DNA from: an uncultured Bacteroidales bacterium
Lineage (GTDB): Bacteria > Bacteroidota > Bacteroidia > Bacteroidales > UBA4417
Direction of reading: 5' to 3'
Assembly: GCA_903864265.1 (NCBI GenBank)
Contig: CAIPFN010000065.1
Span: 1 to 39,082 of the forward strand
DNA: 39,082 nucleotides
Part shown: one piece after another, positions 1-11,576 of the stretch
How positions within the stretch are numbered: position 1 is the stretch's first letter
Layout of the letters: each line of letters opens with the position of its first letter
Program-made: the position numbers and the translations under genes
The notes under the pieces: model-generated
The model's database searches: none
Told to the model about the DNA's origin: nothing
The model's input: the letters and a program-made list of their open reading frames with translations, nothing else

Positions 1-267
1 AGCAGGCTACCTCTGCCAAAGGATTAACCTTAAACTGCATAGTCGGGAAGTAAATGATACAAGCCAGTCCGTCGCATAACAGAGCAATGATGTTATGCCC
101 GAAAACGTCCCAGGTTCAGTTCCTGTTTCTTGCGATTTTTCTGTTTAGCATCCGGGCTGATAGGGAAATCCGTAGCTCAGATGGCTTTTTGTTACAGGAA
201 ACAACTAAAAGCGAAGCTCAATGTGTAACATTTTGTTCAGTTGTACGTCTTATGCGAAATTGTTTTT
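1..267. other. Left-edge region without a supported gene
   Basis: No convincing coding sequence is seen before the DUF5916 gene. The 92-aa ORF at 54-332 overlaps the signal-peptide region of that gene in another frame and has no recognisable features. I saw no clear TAnnTTTG -7 element for the downstream gene here. Confidence 0.5.
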
Positions 268-2877
268 ATGTTGAGAAGTTTTACCTTTTTGTTTTTTTTG
301 TTAATTCCCTTCTTCGCCCTTTCGCAAAATAAGTCCTATACCACCCAAAGACTACATTCCAAACCACCGCTTATCGACGGGAAGCCCGACGATATCTGCT
401 GGAGCGAGGTTGAATGGAGTGGCGGGTTTACCCAGTTTCAGCCTTATGAGGACACTCTTCCAAGTCAAAAGACCACATTTGCTATACTTTACGATGATGA
501 TAATTTATATGTGGCCATCAAAGCTTTTGATACTGATCCGACGAAAATAAATCATCGCTTATCGAGGCGTGATGAAGATGACGGTGACTGGGTAGGAATA
601 GTAATTGACAGTTACGAGGATAAACTTACCGGTTTTTCGTTCAGTGTAACTGCCGCGGGAGCGAAGATGGATGCGATTTTTACCAATGATAATTCGCAGG
701 ACAACAGCTGGGATCCCATCTGGTATGTAAAAACAAGTACAGATGCCGAAGGCTGGTATGCCGAAATGCGGATACCACTTTCGCAACTCCGGTTCACCAA
801 AAAATACAATTATGAATGGGGGCTGGATGTAGCCCGTTTTGTATTCAGGAAGAGTGAGTTGTCATTTTGGAAACCCCTGCATAAAAGTTCCAATAAAGTG
901 GTGAGTGATTTTGGAACATTGGAAGGAATCAGCAATATTTCACCCAAAAAAGACATCGAATTATTCCCCTTCACACTTGGCAAACTCACCTATTCCGAAA
1001 AAGAAGAGGGGAACCCTTTTGCCAGCGGTAAAGATAAAAACATGTCGGCCGGGCTGGATGGGAAAATCAGCATTACCAATGACCTTACTCTTAATCTGAC
1101 TGTAAATCCTGATTTCGGGCAGGTTGAAGCAGATCCCTCCCAGGTTAACCTTTCGGCATTTGAGTCATTTTTCCCGGAAAAGAGGCCTTTTTTTATCGAA
1201 GGGCGGAATATTTTTAACTTCAGGATGACCGATGGGGACGGGGACGGATCGGGGACCGGTATGTTCTACTCCAGGCGCATCGGCCGTTCACCTCATTTTG
1301 AACCCGATCTGAATGACAATGAATATGCCAAAAATCCGAATAATGCCAATATTCTTGGGGCTTTCAAACTATCGGGGAAAACCCGCAAGGGTACTTCAAT
1401 TGGCCTGCTCGAGTCGTTTACCCAAAGGGAAAGTGCAGAGATTGATAAGCTGGGAGTGCGCAGCACCTATCCGGTTGAACCCTTCACTAATTATATTGTT
1501 GCCCGGGTGGAACAGGATATCGACAAAGGAAATACCGTGGTAGGGGGACTGCTTACATCTACCAACCGGGATATCAACTCCGCGAATTTTATAACCCTTC
1601 CGGCATCGGCCTATACCGGTGGGGTAAATATGACCCGTTACTGGGATAACAAGAATTATTTTGTCACGGTAAAAGGGATTTTTAGCAGCATTCACGGCTC
1701 AAAGGAAGCAATAACGGACTTGCAGACCAATGCAACCCATAATTTTCAAAGGCCTGATGCGTCGCACCTGGAGGTTGACAGTACACGAACCAGCATGAGC
1801 GGGCATGGAGGCACGCTTGAATTCGGAAAATTTGGGGGAGGGCATATCCGGGTACTAAGCTGGATCACCTGGTCGTCGCCGGGCCTCGATTTTAACGACC
1901 TGGGGTTTATGCAGCAATCCGATAACATTCAGCAGGTTGCATGGATGGGCTATAACGAATGGAGGCCTAAACATTTCTATAATTCGTACAATTTTGGAGG
2001 CGATGTGTATACCGTTTGGAATTTCGCCAGGCAAAAAGTGTATAAGGGCTTGGAAATGAACGGAAATCTTCAGTTGAAAAACTATTATTCAATCTTTTCC
2101 GGATTCAATCTTCAGGGTAATTCTTTGTCGGCTTATGACCTGCGTGGGGGACCCATGCTGAAAACCCCGGGTAGTTTTACATACCGTATTGGCTTCGACA
2201 GCGATCTGAGGAAAAAGCTTCAGATGAATCTTTTCCTGATGAAGACCTGGAGCCGGGAAAACAATCTGTCATACTCAACAGTACAGTACACTGTCACCTA
2301 TAAGCCGCTTAATACAGTTTCAATCTCTCTTTCACCTCAATATGCCGTTTCCCAGGATAACCTGCAGTATGTGACTACAGTAAACGAAAACGGGTCAGAT
2401 CATTATATCATGGGGCACCTCAGCAGTAAGCAATTTTCGGTTGCAGCCCGCATCAACGTGGGGATTACTCCCGAAATGTCACTGCAGTATTATGGTCAAC
2501 CCTTCTTCTTCTCGGGCGACTATACTAGGCTTAAAGTTATAACTGATGCAGGTGCCGCATCCTATAAAGACAGGTTTCATGAGTATTCGCCTGCTGAACT
2601 TAAATACAACGGTGAATCTGCAACCTATGAAGTTAACAGCAACGGAACCGCTTTTTCTTTTGATGATCCGAATTTCCATTTTCTTCAGTACAGATCCAAC
2701 CTGGTTTTCAGGTGGGAATATAAACCCGGTTCAACCATCTTCCTGGTATGGTCGCAGGGACGAACAACCGACGGGCAGGATGGACAGTTTGTTTTTAACA
2801 AGTACTCTGATGAGTTGGTAAAGGCTAAGCCTCAAAATGACTACCTCTTTAAAATATCATACGCGATTATATTTTAA
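268..2877 (+). CDS. DUF5916 / CBM9-like domain outer-membrane protein
   Basis: The ORF track opens at a TTG (241), but the ATG at 268 gives a clean signal peptide (MLRSFTFLFFLLIPFFALSQ), so I choose 268 and an 869-aa product. The N-terminal part (about residues 25-225) resembles family 9 carbohydrate-binding modules: PPLIDGKPDD, a DDDNLYVAIKAFD strand and a DGDWVGIVID strand. The rest matches the DUF5916 pattern, including NPDFGQVEADPSQVNLSAFE followed by FFPEKRPFFIEG, and ends in alternating aromatic/polar strands expected of an outer-membrane barrel. Such proteins are common in Bacteroidota; substrate and function are not established, and glycan or peptide handling at the cell surface is only a guess. 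It stands alone, followed by a 574-nt gap before gyrB. Confidence 0.88.
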   Translation: MLRSFTFLFFLLIPFFALSQNKSYTTQRLHSKPPLIDGKPDDICWSEVEWSGGFTQFQPYEDTLPSQKTTFAILYDDDNLYVAIKAFDTDPTKINHRLSRRDEDDGDWVGIVIDSYEDKLTGFSFSVTAAGAKMDAIFTNDNSQDNSWDPIWYVKTSTDAEGWYAEMRIPLSQLRFTKKYNYEWGLDVARFVFRKSELSFWKPLHKSSNKVVSDFGTLEGISNISPKKDIELFPFTLGKLTYSEKEEGNPFASGKDKNMSAGLDGKISITNDLTLNLTVNPDFGQVEADPSQVNLSAFESFFPEKRPFFIEGRNIFNFRMTDGDGDGSGTGMFYSRRIGRSPHFEPDLNDNEYAKNPNNANILGAFKLSGKTRKGTSIGLLESFTQRESAEIDKLGVRSTYPVEPFTNYIVARVEQDIDKGNTVVGGLLTSTNRDINSANFITLPASAYTGGVNMTRYWDNKNYFVTVKGIFSSIHGSKEAITDLQTNATHNFQRPDASHLEVDSTRTSMSGHGGTLEFGKFGGGHIRVLSWITWSSPGLDFNDLGFMQQSDNIQQVAWMGYNEWRPKHFYNSYNFGGDVYTVWNFARQKVYKGLEMNGNLQLKNYYSIFSGFNLQGNSLSAYDLRGGPMLKTPGSFTYRIGFDSDLRKKLQMNLFLMKTWSRENNLSYSTVQYTVTYKPLNTVSISLSPQYAVSQDNLQYVTTVNENGSDHYIMGHLSSKQFSVAARINVGITPEMSLQYYGQPFFFSGDYTRLKVITDAGAASYKDRFHEYSPAELKYNGESATYEVNSNGTAFSFDDPNFHFLQYRSNLVFRWEYKPGSTIFLVWSQGRTTDGQDGQFVFNKYSDELVKAKPQNDYLFKISYAIIF

Positions 2878-5440
<2,563 letters not shown>

Positions 5441-5459
5441 ATAAACGATTTCCCCGGTC

Positions 5460-5495
5460 AAAAAAAAAGACAGGCAATTGACCTGTCTTTTTTTT
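5460..5495 (+). terminator. Bidirectional Rho-independent terminator between gyrB and the DUF2461 gene
   Basis: GACAGG and CCTGTC pair around a 7-nt loop. The stem is extended by an A-run on the left and a T-run of eight on the right. Because it has A's before and T's after the stem, it can stop transcription from both convergent genes. Confidence 0.9.
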
Positions 5496-5542
5496 ATTCC
5501 TGCATCCCGGCTTTTTCCGATCCTCATTTTCATGACTTGTTC

Positions 5543-6208
5543 TCATGCGTTGCTGATGGCCCTGTTCAGGAAAGCCATAAACGGCTGAAGTTCTTTCAAC
5601 ATTTCCATTACCTGTTCCTGGTAGGCTGCCGAGGTAACAATAGGGTCGGGGATATTGCGGGATACAATAAAGGAGCGGTATTTAAGCAGATCAATATCCG
5701 GGAAATCAGCCGGGAAATCCTTGGGTGCCTTTTTTAGCTTATCAAAATCGTCCAGCTGGATGAAAAGATTCTTAAATGAGGGTTTCCCCAAAATCGCTTT
5801 TAATTCATCGCTATGGTAATACACTTCATTTCGCAGCAGTTTCAAGGTATCGGGCTGGGGCTGGTACACTCCGCCTGCAAGCATGCTCTGCCCGGGTTCG
5901 AAGTGGAAATAATACCCCGGTAAACTGCTTTTGCGACCGCCCCGCGTGATAAAGGCTCCGAAATTGGTTTTATAAGGTGACTTATCGGCACCAAATCGCA
6001 CATCCCTGAAGATCCGGAACATACAATCCTTCATGGCCGGGCTTTGTACCGAGGGGTCAATGGCCGAAATGGTGGTTATCATGCCGCTGACAAATTTTTC
6101 CATTTCACTCTTTGAAGCTTCGTACCATTTTTTGTTTTCCTGGAACCATTCGCGGTTGTTGTTAAGCTTCAACTGATTAAGAAAGTCAAGAATAAGGGAT
6201 GTGTCCAT
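5543..6208 (-). CDS. DUF2461 domain-containing protein
   Basis: This 221-aa cytoplasmic protein has no signal peptide or membrane segment. It matches the DUF2461 (TIGR02453) family over its full length: NNREWFQENKKWYE near the N-terminus, then RIFRDVRFGADKSPYKTNFG and GGRKSSLPGYYFHFEPG, the family's most conserved block. The biochemical role of the family is not established. The gene is convergent with gyrB and divergent from the barrel gene at 6376. The ATG at 6208 is the only good start. Confidence 0.9.
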   Translation of the reverse strand: MDTSLILDFLNQLKLNNNREWFQENKKWYEASKSEMEKFVSGMITTISAIDPSVQSPAMKDCMFRIFRDVRFGADKSPYKTNFGAFITRGGRKSSLPGYYFHFEPGQSMLAGGVYQPQPDTLKLLRNEVYYHSDELKAILGKPSFKNLFIQLDDFDKLKKAPKDFPADFPDIDLLKYRSFIVSRNIPDPIVTSAAYQEQVMEMLKELQPFMAFLNRAISNA

Positions 6209-6239
6209 ACAGCTATAATTTAAGTCGAAAGTATTTTTA

Positions 6240-6247
6240 CAAAAATA
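6240..6247 (-). promoter_or_regulatory. Possible -7 element (TATTTTTG) for the DUF2461 gene
   Basis: On the minus strand this reads TATTTTTG, an exact TAnnTTTG match about 31 nt before the start codon. No clear -33 TTG is seen, so support is modest. Confidence 0.4.
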
Positions 6248-6281
6248 ATATATATTGAAGACATCTGCGCATATATTTCCT

Positions 6282-6289
6282 TAAATTTG
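6282..6289 (+). promoter_or_regulatory. Possible -7 element (TAAATTTG) for the 270-aa barrel gene
   Basis: TAAATTTG matches TAnnTTTG, with a TTG about 24 nt upstream (6255-6257), slightly longer than the usual spacing. It lies about 87 nt before the ATG at 6376. Confidence 0.45.
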
Positions 6290-6375
6290 TAATACTCTCT
6301 TTTTTCTAATTCTGGTTGACTGTATCCTGACTCAGTAGGTAGTTTTTTTATTAAATCGCTGAAAATTCGGACCGG

Positions 6376-7188
6376 ATGAAGATACGTATAACGCTGTATT
6401 TGTTTTTCGGATTATTCAATTCAATGTTTGCTTCGGGGGAATGGGGGCCAGTGGGAGGCCGTTCAGTTGCCATGGGGCTTTCGCAGGTTGCCTGTACCGA
6501 TTTGTGGAGTGTAAATAACAACCAGGCGGGTATGGCCTTTTACGACCGGACTGCCGCCGGTTTATATTTTGAGAACCGTTTTCTGCTTAAAGAACTTGGC
6601 TCGCAAACCGCCGCGTTCACCCTGAAAACACGGTACGGGGTCCTGGGCTCGAGCGTTGGGTACTCCGGCGATGCCAGTTATAACACTACCCGTGCAGGAT
6701 TGGCTTATTCGCGTAAGTTAGGAAACCGGTTTTCGGCGGGTATTCAGCTTGATTATATCAGCACCAGGCTGGGTGATGAGTATGGAAAGAAAAGCAATGT
6801 AACTTTTGAGGCAGGCATACTGGTGAAGGTGACAGAGCAACTGGCTTTCGGCGCACATGCTTTTAACCCGGTACATGTCAGGCTGTCAGAATACAATAAT
6901 GAGTATATCCCCAGCACTCTGAATGCCGGATTTAGTTTCACTTTTTCCGATAAGTTGCTGCTCACAGCCGAGGCGGATAAAAACAGCGGGTTCCCCTTGG
7001 AATTCCATTCGGGCGCCGAATATAAACTGGGCAGGAACGCCTATGCCCGCGTTGGGCTCACCACAAACCCGGCAAGGTATACGTTTGGATTTGGCCTGGA
7101 AATGAAAAACCTGAGTATTGACCTTTCGTCGTCAATGCATCCCCAACTGTGTTATTCGCCCCAGGCTTCCGTTCAATACACATTTTAA
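6376..7188 (+). CDS. PorV/FadL-like outer-membrane barrel protein
   Basis: This 270-aa protein has a signal peptide ending near MFASG. The mature start carries GGRSVAMGLSQVACTDLWSV and then NNNQAGMAFYD, a pattern typical of small PorV/PorQ/FadL-like barrels in which the ARAxAMGGA-like segment precedes an N-P/Q-A-G motif. The rest is a series of amphipathic strands ending in an aromatic C-terminal strand (SVQYTF), as expected for an outer-membrane barrel. The specific role is unknown; a T9SS link is possible by family resemblance but unsupported. The helix-hairpin-helix gene starts 24 nt after its stop, suggesting an operon. Confidence 0.75.
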   Translation: MKIRITLYLFFGLFNSMFASGEWGPVGGRSVAMGLSQVACTDLWSVNNNQAGMAFYDRTAAGLYFENRFLLKELGSQTAAFTLKTRYGVLGSSVGYSGDASYNTTRAGLAYSRKLGNRFSAGIQLDYISTRLGDEYGKKSNVTFEAGILVKVTEQLAFGAHAFNPVHVRLSEYNNEYIPSTLNAGFSFTFSDKLLLTAEADKNSGFPLEFHSGAEYKLGRNAYARVGLTTNPARYTFGFGLEMKNLSIDLSSSMHPQLCYSPQASVQYTF

Positions 7189-7212
7189 TCATGCTTCAAA
7201 CCTGGCATTTAC

Positions 7213-9312
7213 ATGTTTAAAGCCCAAATCCTTCTGAACCTTGTTTTGATATTCATGAATGCAGGAACGGTTTCGGCACTGGAGCCTGACACGACTAAAT
7301 ACATGGGAACTGAAGAAATTGAACAGCAACTGGAGAGTCTGGCCGAAAGGACTGATATTGAATCGGATTACAGCGACTGGGTAGAAGAACTGAATCTGTT
7401 GCGGCAGAGGCCGGTGAACCTGAACTCCGGCGACGAGAATGAGCTGAGGCGTTTGTTTTTTCTCAATGAATTGCAAATTAAAAATTTACTTGAGTACATC
7501 ACTCTGTATGGGCAACTGGCCTCCATTTACGAATTGCAGGTGATTGACGGATTTAACGAAAAAGTCGTAAGTCAGATCCTTCCTTATATTTCATTATCAC
7601 CTTTTGTTACTGAGAGATTTTCATTTAAAAAGGCTCTCAGATATGGAGAACCCGATGTTTTATTCCGTTTTCAGCGTGTATTGCAGCAGTCAAAGGGGTA
7701 TGCAAATGTTCCGGATTCCCTTCGGCTGGCCAACCCGGATGCGTATTACCTGGGAAGCCGGAACAGTTTGCTTTTCAGGCTGCAATATTCGTATAAGGAC
7801 TATCTGAATTTCGGTATAGTTGGCGACAAGGATGCAGGGGAACCCTTATTCCCGAAATCGGATACTTTACACCGGGGATTTGATTTTTATTCGGTTCATC
7901 TTTTCCTGAAAAATATGGGTTTCGTCAGGCAGATAGCGCTTGGCGATTATCACGTTCAGTTCGGGCAGGGCTTAACCATGTGGTCAGGGTTTTCGGTAGG
8001 CAAGGCTGCCGGGTCCGTAGTAATGAGGAAACGCGCCCCGGCCCTGCGGGCTAATGCTTCATCGAACGAGAATTCCTTTATGAGGGGCGCAGCCACAACC
8101 ATAGCTCTGGGGAAATTTGACATTACTGCTTTCTATTCCAACCGCAGGGTTGATGCCAACCTGCTTGCTGTGGATTCGATGCAGGCGGCGGAAGAAATGG
8201 TGTCGGCACTGCAGCTAAGCGGGTATCACCGTACGCCCGCCGAACTGGCCGATAAAGGAGCCATACATGAAGTGGCCGAAGGCGGGCATATGGCGTACAA
8301 CGGGCAAAGGCTGAGGGCAGGCCTTACGTTGTTTCATGTTGATTACGATCTGAAGTTTCAAACCCGGGATGAATTATACAGGAAATTTCAGCCTGTGCTG
8401 AATTCAAATACCTATGCCGGTTTCGATTATTGTTTTAATTATAGGACGCTCACCCTGTACGGCGAAGTCTCCGGGCAAATGCATGCAGGGCTTGCCCTGC
8501 TGCAGGGGCTTTCTTTCACTCCCGATCCCAGGCTCGCTTTTGCCATGGTCTATCGCAATTATGAAAAGGACTTTGTGAATAATTTTAATGCAGCATTCGG
8601 CGAAGGTAGCAGTACGAACGAGAACGGGTTATATATGGGCATGGTAACCAGCCCGTTCAATGAAATCACCCTGAGTGCGTATGCTGATATTTACCGCTAT
8701 ACCTGGCTTAAGTATAGGGTCGACGCCCCTTCTTACGGGCGGGAGTATTCGCTGCAGCTTGTGTATAATCTCTCACGTCGCGGGGATGTTATTTTTGGAT
8801 TCAGGAACATGGTTAATCCAATGAATGTGGCTTTTAGCGATGGGAAAATGAACCAGGTGGGCGAGTCGGAGCGGGATTACTACAGGCTGCAGTTAAATTA
8901 CCAGGCATTTCCCTGGCTCAAACTGCAGAGCCGTGTTGAAATCACCCGGCGACGGGCTCAGGGCAGGGAACAGGAAAGCGGGAGCCTGATATACCAGGAC
9001 TTTCAGATCAGGCCTGAAAATAAAGGCTGGTCGGCAGGGTTCAGGTATTTGCTTTTTGACACCGACTCGTACGATACGCGTCTTTATGCCTTTGAACAGG
9101 ATGTACCTTACACTTTTTCTGTACCGGCCTTTGCTGGAAAAGGAAGCCGTTTTTACCTGCTGCTGAGTTCAAAATTATCCGGAAAATTTTCAGTAAGCCT
9201 TCGCTTTTCGCAAACATGGTATAGTGACAGGAGTGTGATCAGCAGTGGCCTGGACGAAATTGAAGGGAATAAAAAATCAGACCTAAAGATCGTGCTCAGG
9301 CTATCGTTATAA
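7213..9312 (+). CDS. Helix-hairpin-helix domain outer-membrane protein
   Basis: This 699-aa protein has a signal peptide (about residues 1-22). Residues about 55-130 hold a ComEA-like helix-hairpin-helix region, seen in RQRPVNLNSGDENELRRL and in IYELQVIDGF. The remaining ~550 residues are strand-rich, aromatic and end like a beta-barrel (VLRLSL). This architecture is widespread in Bacteroidota. In exported proteins the HHH need not bind DNA, though a role in DNA uptake or surface binding cannot be excluded. It is probably cotranscribed with the small barrel gene 24 nt upstream. After the stop there is a short hairpin (GCTTTT GAAA AAAAGC) without a clear T-run. Confidence 0.8.
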   Translation: MFKAQILLNLVLIFMNAGTVSALEPDTTKYMGTEEIEQQLESLAERTDIESDYSDWVEELNLLRQRPVNLNSGDENELRRLFFLNELQIKNLLEYITLYGQLASIYELQVIDGFNEKVVSQILPYISLSPFVTERFSFKKALRYGEPDVLFRFQRVLQQSKGYANVPDSLRLANPDAYYLGSRNSLLFRLQYSYKDYLNFGIVGDKDAGEPLFPKSDTLHRGFDFYSVHLFLKNMGFVRQIALGDYHVQFGQGLTMWSGFSVGKAAGSVVMRKRAPALRANASSNENSFMRGAATTIALGKFDITAFYSNRRVDANLLAVDSMQAAEEMVSALQLSGYHRTPAELADKGAIHEVAEGGHMAYNGQRLRAGLTLFHVDYDLKFQTRDELYRKFQPVLNSNTYAGFDYCFNYRTLTLYGEVSGQMHAGLALLQGLSFTPDPRLAFAMVYRNYEKDFVNNFNAAFGEGSSTNENGLYMGMVTSPFNEITLSAYADIYRYTWLKYRVDAPSYGREYSLQLVYNLSRRGDVIFGFRNMVNPMNVAFSDGKMNQVGESERDYYRLQLNYQAFPWLKLQSRVEITRRRAQGREQESGSLIYQDFQIRPENKGWSAGFRYLLFDTDSYDTRLYAFEQDVPYTFSVPAFAGKGSRFYLLLSSKLSGKFSVSLRFSQTWYSDRSVISSGLDEIEGNKKSDLKIVLRLSL

Positions 9313-9494
9313 CAATCAATGTATTGTCAATTTATTTTTGGTAGCTTTTGAAAAAAAGCCGAATTCGAGGTCCGTCCGCCTTTCCTGATTTGTTCGTATG
9401 TATCATCAATTCAGGGTTTGTAAGAGTTTGCGGAAGAGGTAATAACTTTTTTATCTGAAGGAAGGCTCAGGCATATTAGATTGAGAAATTAGTT

Positions 9495-9502
9495 TATTTT
9501 TG
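9495..9502 (+). promoter_or_regulatory. Possible -7 element (TATTTTTG) for the POT transporter gene
   Basis: TATTTTTG matches TAnnTTTG and lies 47 nt before the ATG at 9550. A TTG occurs at 9481 but is too close to serve as a -33 element. Confidence 0.45.
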
Positions 9503-9549
9503 CTTCACAGCAAACCACTTAAACTTTATATAAACTAAATCGTACAGTT

Positions 9550-11415
9550 ATGTTTAAACAACACCCAAGGGGATTGATCGTTGCGTTTTTCACCAATATG
9601 GGCGAGCGTTTCGGTTTCTACACTATGATGGCTATTCTTGTGCTTTTTTTGCAGGCGCGGTATGGCCTTGACGAAGAAGCGGCAGGCGAAGTCTACAGCT
9701 GGTTTTATTTCGGCATTTATGCTCTTGCTCTGGTTGGTGGGCTTCTGGCCGACTATACCAAGAAGTACAAGACCGTTATACTTATAGGGCAGATCGTTAT
9801 GTTTGCGGGGTATGCTGTGATGGCACTTCCCGGTTTGCCACTGGCGTTAACCATTGCCGGCTTATTTACCATTGCACTTGGAAATGGTTTGTTTAAAGGC
9901 AACCTGCAGGCTGTGGTAGGCCAATTGTATGACGATCCGAAATACTCGAAATTCCGCGATTCCGCCTTTATGGTTTTTTATATGGGGATCAATGTAGGAG
10001 CCTTTTTTGCACCTTTTGCCGCAACAGGCATACGGAACTGGTGGCTCAAATCAAACGGTTTCCTGCACGATGGCAGTTTACCTGCTGTGTGTCACCAATA
10101 TATCAACGGTACTCTTGAAGATCCAGGCAAACTGCAGACCCTGGCCAATAAAGTGAGCTTAAACGGACCTGTAACGGATCTTTCGGTTTTTGCCCATACA
10201 TATCTTGACGTTTTTGCCCGTGGGTATAATTATGCCTTTGGCATTGCTGCCATAGCCATGCTGATATCACTCACTGTTTACCTGGTTTATAGCAAACTCT
10301 TACCCAACAAGGAAAAAGTGGCACCTAGCAGTACGGATGTGAAGATGGAGAAAAAGCCACTGACCGGTGTTTTCTCTCTGCTGATTGCTATGGCCGTAGG
10401 AGCCGCAATTTATTTTACAACCCATAACAGGGATATAGCGTTTGCTTTTGGGCTTTTTGCCGCTTTTGTGGCCTGGATTGTCCAGATATCAACCAAGGAA
10501 GAGCGTCCAAGAATCACGGCTCTGCTGATGGTTTTCCTTGTGGTGATTTTCTTTTGGATGTCGTTCCACCAGAACGGGCTTACGCTAACCTTTTTTGCAC
10601 GGGATTATACAGTAAAGACGGTGGGAGCATTTACCAATATCTTCTTTAATCTAGGTTCAATTCTTTGTTTTATTGGTTCGATTGCAGGTTTGATTTTGCT
10701 CTTTAATAAGAAAAAAACTATTAAAATTGGCGGACTAATAATGTTCTTAGTTTTGGGTTCATTATTAATATATATTGTCACAGGCTATGACAAAACTTTA
10801 GCGAATATCATCAATCTCCCAAGTTATTTGAGGGCAACTGGCTTCTTAGAAAATAATTCTATTTCACCCGAAATCTTCCAGTCCTTCAATCCGCTCTTTA
10901 TCGTTTCGCTGACGTTTCCGGTGATGGCATTTTTCTTATGGCTCAACAAGCGCGGACTTGAACCCTCGACCCCTAAAAAAATCGGTATCGGTATGATCAT
11001 AGCGGCTGTAGGTTTCGGAATCATACTGATTGCTTCGCTGAACCTGGTATCGCCCCACGAATTGAAATTTGTGGATGCAAGTGGGATTACCAAGTTTAAC
11101 CCCGTTCCCGACAGTTCGAGAGTAATGCCTTACTGGCTGATGAGTTCCTATCTTATACTTACGATAGCGGAACTGTTTCTCAGTCCTATGGGTTTGTCAT
11201 TTGTTTCGAAGGTGGCTCCTCCCCGTTTCCAGGGTCTGATGCAGGGCGGCTGGTTGCTGGCTACAGCGGTTGGCAACAAATTGCTGGTTGTGGGCAGTTT
11301 CTTCTGGGGAAAACTCGACCTCTCTCATTTATGGCTGATTTTCATAGTCTGCTGTCTCTTATCTGCTGCTTTTATTTTCAGCATCATCAAGCGGCTCGAA
11401 AAAGTAACCCATTAA
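9550..11415 (+). CDS. POT/PTR2-family peptide:H+ symporter (MFS)
   Basis: This is an inner-membrane proton-coupled di/tripeptide transporter of the POT family, 621 aa with about 12-14 hydrophobic segments. Seen motifs are NMGERFGFYTMM on the first helix (residues 16-27), GGLLADY, and the PTR2 signature region GNGLFKGNLQAVVGQLYDD followed by FMVFYMGINVGAFFAPF. A hydrophilic loop of about 70 residues follows the fifth helix. The canonical ExxER proton-coupling motif reads NxxER here. A stretch near 10650-10860 is noticeably richer in A/T and in TTA/CTA/ATA codons than the flanks. It is monocistronic with a downstream hairpin. Confidence 0.9.
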   Translation: MFKQHPRGLIVAFFTNMGERFGFYTMMAILVLFLQARYGLDEEAAGEVYSWFYFGIYALALVGGLLADYTKKYKTVILIGQIVMFAGYAVMALPGLPLALTIAGLFTIALGNGLFKGNLQAVVGQLYDDPKYSKFRDSAFMVFYMGINVGAFFAPFAATGIRNWWLKSNGFLHDGSLPAVCHQYINGTLEDPGKLQTLANKVSLNGPVTDLSVFAHTYLDVFARGYNYAFGIAAIAMLISLTVYLVYSKLLPNKEKVAPSSTDVKMEKKPLTGVFSLLIAMAVGAAIYFTTHNRDIAFAFGLFAAFVAWIVQISTKEERPRITALLMVFLVVIFFWMSFHQNGLTLTFFARDYTVKTVGAFTNIFFNLGSILCFIGSIAGLILLFNKKKTIKIGGLIMFLVLGSLLIYIVTGYDKTLANIINLPSYLRATGFLENNSISPEIFQSFNPLFIVSLTFPVMAFFLWLNKRGLEPSTPKKIGIGMIIAAVGFGIILIASLNLVSPHELKFVDASGITKFNPVPDSSRVMPYWLMSSYLILTIAELFLSPMGLSFVSKVAPPRFQGLMQGGWLLATAVGNKLLVVGSFFWGKLDLSHLWLIFIVCCLLSAAFIFSIIKRLEKVTH

Positions 11416-11438
11416 GTTAAGTACATAATAATAAAAGT

Positions 11439-11475
11439 AAAGGCTGCATCCAACGATGTGGCCTTTATCGTTTTT
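11439..11475 (+). terminator. Rho-independent terminator after the POT gene
   Basis: AAAGGCTGCATC pairs with GATGTGGCCTTT (two G-T wobbles) around a CAAC loop and is followed by ATCGTTTTT. The long stem is good; the T-run is short and slightly displaced. Confidence 0.7.
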
Positions 11476-11576
11476 AGGCGGGGTACCTGCCGCCGGCATC
11501 CGTGTTAATTTGCCTCTTTTAAAGCCAATTAGCAATCCTTGCCGGTGGATGCCCGAAAATTACCGACTTTTGCTGT

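Noticed and set aside
54-332. 92-aa ORF at the left edge
   Set aside because: Overlaps the start of the DUF5916 gene in another frame and shows no protein-like features.
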